The translations under genes were made by a program, and so were the position numbers. A stretch of DNA of 64,000 nt from Spirochaetales bacterium (GTDB lineage Bacteria > Spirochaetota > Spirochaetia > DSM-27196 > Alkalispirochaetaceae). Position 1 is the first letter of the stretch, and every line of letters starts with the position of its first letter. The stretch is taken from the NCBI GenBank assembly GCA_028282545.1, contig JANQHT010000156.1:27259-91258 (forward strand). The letters are read 5' to 3'. The notes below the pieces were generated by a model that had not been told where the DNA came from, ran no database searches, and worked only from the letters and a program-made list of their open reading frames with translations. Shown here in pieces: positions 62,116-64,000 of this stretch.

Positions 62116-63510
62116 TTAGAAGTCGGGCATTTCCGATGAGAAGACCTCTCTCTGTCCGAGTCCCCACATCTGGATGGTATCGGAAGACGCTCTCTCATCT
62201 GACTCCGATGGTTGGATTTCCGGCGCATGCCCTTCAATGCGATAAATCCAGGACAGGAGCAACTCGCGTAGCCGTTTCCGTAATTCCTCGTGTGACGGTA
62301 GCCCAACAAGATTGACAAGTTCGTGGGGATCGGACTTGAGATCGTAGAGGAATGCCTCTTCGTAGCGTTCCGCTGCCGATTCATCGCAGGGATCAGCCTC
62401 GGGCGCAGTTACGGCGTATTTCCATCGGCGTGTTCTGATTCCCCGGCCAACGATATCCTCGCTTATCTGAAAGAAGACCGTAGACGGCCAATCGTCCGTT
62501 TCGCCACGTAGCAGCGGCAGGATCGAACGGCCTTCCATTTCTTCAGGTACTTCCATGCCACAAGCATCGAGAAGAGTAGGGGGAATATCGATAAGACTCA
62601 CGAGTTGTTCGATGCGCCCGCCACCGTTGAAACCCGGCCCCAAAAAGGCTGTCGGAACACGAATCGAACTCTCATGAGCGGAGCGTTTATACTCAGCATT
62701 CCGGCTCTTAAAGTGACATCCATGGTCGGAGGTATATAGGAGGATGGTGTTCTCCACCAAACCCAAGCTAATCAGCGCCTCAAGTATCCTTCCCAGGGCT
62801 TCATCAAGTCTCTTGATCATCCCGATGTACCCGGGGTAGTGGGAGAGGGCTGTGCTTTGCAAGCTTGTAAGGTCAGCCGGAATCGCTGCGGTCGAGTACG
62901 CCTTCTCGTATCCGAGTGGCGCTGGAAAACTGTCCCATTGATTCTGCTGGTGAGGCTCAAGATAGGAAACCATGAGGAAGAACGGATCTTCCTTCCAATC
63001 TGTGATCTTTCGTATCGCTACATCGGTCAACGCATCTATCCGATAGCCTGGCAGAGGAACCGGCTCGCCATTGATGTCGTATAGGGTGGTGCCATAGGGG
63101 AGTGAAGTGAACTCAAGAAGGTTTGACCCAAGCCAATAGTCGTAGCCCTGGCGCATGTCGGCGGGTACGGGGCCCACAACATCCGCAGCCAGATGCCATT
63201 TCCCTATGTAACCAGTTCGATATCCTGCCTCTTGATATCTCGCTCCCAGATTAACAGTTCCTGGCTTTAGTCCGATTCCATTGCGGAATACGCCGGTCTG
63301 GGTGGCGTACAGCCCGGTTTGAAGACACGATCTTGCTGGCCCGCATACCGGCTGGCAGGTGAATGACCGGTGGACGTCGGTTCCCTTTTTCGCTAACGCG
63401 TCGAAGTTCGGAGTCGGGGAGTCAGGGTTCCCATGAAGGCCTGTTGTATCCCACCGTTGTTGGTCGGTAAAGAAGACAACTACGTTCGGAGGTCTACTGA
63501 GCTTAGCCAT
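62116..63510 (-). CDS. Cytoplasmic type I sulfatase
   Basis: Started at ATG 63510 it is 464 aa. VVVFFTDQQRWDTTGLHGNPDSPTPNFDALAKKG holds the metal-binding Asp, and Cys56-Gly-Pro-Ala-Arg60 in CQPVCGPARS is the CxPxR motif whose cysteine becomes formylglycine. IGKWHLAADV, SDHGCHFKS and KYAVTAPEAD follow. There is no signal peptide. It needs a sulfatase-maturing enzyme, not encoded here. It is the first gene of the operon and hydrolyses an organic sulfate after import; substrate unknown. Confidence 0.92.
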   Translation of the reverse strand: MAKLSRPPNVVVFFTDQQRWDTTGLHGNPDSPTPNFDALAKKGTDVHRSFTCQPVCGPARSCLQTGLYATQTGVFRNGIGLKPGTVNLGARYQEAGYRTGYIGKWHLAADVVGPVPADMRQGYDYWLGSNLLEFTSLPYGTTLYDINGEPVPLPGYRIDALTDVAIRKITDWKEDPFFLMVSYLEPHQQNQWDSFPAPLGYEKAYSTAAIPADLTSLQSTALSHYPGYIGMIKRLDEALGRILEALISLGLVENTILLYTSDHGCHFKSRNAEYKRSAHESSIRVPTAFLGPGFNGGGRIEQLVSLIDIPPTLLDACGMEVPEEMEGRSILPLLRGETDDWPSTVFFQISEDIVGRGIRTRRWKYAVTAPEADPCDESAAERYEEAFLYDLKSDPHELVNLVGLPSHEELRKRLRELLLSWIYRIEGHAPEIQPSESDERASSDTIQMWGLGQREVFSSEMPDF

Positions 63511-63593
63511 AATACGGTCGAGCCTCACGCCGCTTTCCCCCCTTCGGTGTTGGTGACCTATTCCGCGGGCCGGCCAGGGGCGAACCTGATAAA

Positions 63594-63620
63594 ATACTAT
63601 TCATACCATATGAATAGTAT
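63594..63620 (-). promoter_or_regulatory. 27-base operator palindrome upstream of the sulfatase operon
   Basis: ATACTATTCATA (63594-63605) and TATGAATAGTAT (63609-63620) are perfect inverted repeats around CCA. They stand 84 bases before the sulfatase start and fit a GntR-type regulator; the fusion regulator at the end of the operon is the obvious candidate. Confidence 0.65.
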
Positions 63621-63657
63621 ATCTTGTCTCACATTCTCTCACCCAAAGGAGTATCTG

Positions 63658-63810
63658 TCAATTTTTTTTTGTGAAATAAGCGCAACAATAGATTAAGGAG
63701 GAATCAACCGTGGTCATGCCGCTATTGGATCCTTCTATCTGGAATGACTCGTACATCTCGTCAGGTGTCTGGTATTCCAGGCTCTGGTGATATCGTCGTT
63801 CGTTGTATTC
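63658..63810 (-). pseudogene. IS3-family transposase C-terminal fragment
   Basis: EYNERRYHQSLEYQTPDEMYES on the minus strand is the invariant end of IS3-type OrfB transposases. The rest of the gene has been replaced, exactly before this segment, by the GGCGGACGAGCG repeat. Thus only the last 45 or so codons survive. Confidence 0.75.
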
Positions 63811-63850
63811 GGAACCGCTCGTCCGCCTTTGTGCGGCTGGGTGGCGGCCG
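63811..63850. repeat. Copy of the 33.4-kb repeat end
   Basis: GGAACCGCTCGTCCGCC (63811-63827) and the following GTGCGGCTGGGTGGCGGCC are nearly identical to 33603-33641. It abuts the IS3 transposase fragment directly. Confidence 0.75.
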
Positions 63851-64000
63851 GTTCGGACGACAATGCTCGCGATTTCGAGCGACATCGTCGAACAGCACGG
63901 TGCCAATGATCCGCTTTTTCTCCGGTTCCTTCTCGATGAGGTTCGAACTAAGCTGATCGAGTCCAACGCGGTCCGGGTTGGCCATGTACTGCGAGTTACA

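Noticed and set aside
1..64000. tRNA or rRNA genes
   Set aside because: I looked for tRNA cloverleaf ends (GGTTCGAATCC-type arms with CCA) in the gaps and saw none; the gaps are short.

Overview
The window looks like chromosomal DNA of a GC-rich, free-living, probably anaerobic bacterium. I suspect a spirochaete. The three full-length sugar-binding proteins have the spirochaete-style signal end (an alanine or glycine followed by GGxGE or SGTQE), there is a one-operon chemotaxis cluster with CheD and a long acidic MCP, and many ABC sugar operons and ligand-coupled regulators are present. This assignment is inference; no rRNA or marker gene is present.

Layout. 1-6.3 kb: a purine-catabolism-type operon (PLP enzyme, YgfM, XdhD, YgeW). 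6.4-8.4 kb: three PIN-toxin modules in a row, the last sitting on the end of a truncated paralog of the next gene. 8.4-15 kb: a very large lipoprotein with LVIVD-like repeats and a divergent outer-membrane/transglutaminase/TPR protein. 15-15.7 kb: debris, including a decayed gene split by a perfect 17-bp inverted repeat and a deleted nitroreductase copy. 15.8-26.5 kb: a D-2-hydroxyacid dehydrogenase and a complete, tightly coupled chemotaxis operon (MCP, CheW, STAS, CheA, CheR, CheB, a coiled-coil protein with a CheZ-like motif, CheY, CheD). 26.5-33.4 kb: intact nitroreductase, a small two-peptide locus with three hairpins, a decaying ligase/kinase pair, a 151-bp inverted-repeat element, a GyrI-like protein, a PHP protein, a second D-2-hydroxyacid dehydrogenase and an Asp/Glu racemase-family enzyme.

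33.4-39 kb is a recombination zone: repeats, a 5'-truncated FAD oxidase, a glycosidase/GPH-symporter pair, an ABC permease fragment, a nucleoside-hydrolase fragment, and a YefM/YoeB-type pair whose toxin has two frameshifts. 39.2-47 kb is a sugar operon: a GntR/LacI-type regulator, three ABC components and a GH38 alpha-mannosidase, with matching operator-like dyads before the regulator and the operon. 47.3-55.6 kb is a second sugar locus with a YesM/YesN-type two-component system, ABC transporter, sugar isomerase-like protein and a DUF5060/DUF4038 glycosidase. 56.1-63.5 kb is a third locus: cytoplasmic sulfatase, ABC transporter, iron alcohol dehydrogenase and an unusual regulator in which a GntR winged helix is fused to a whole ABC solute-binding domain. 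The window ends in an IS3-type transposase remnant joined to a repeat also found at 33.4 kb.

The most novel candidates are the GntR/solute-binding fusion regulator, the 25-aa peptide locus with tandem terminators, the CheZ-like coiled-coil chemotaxis protein and the dispersed 33.4/63.8-kb repeat.
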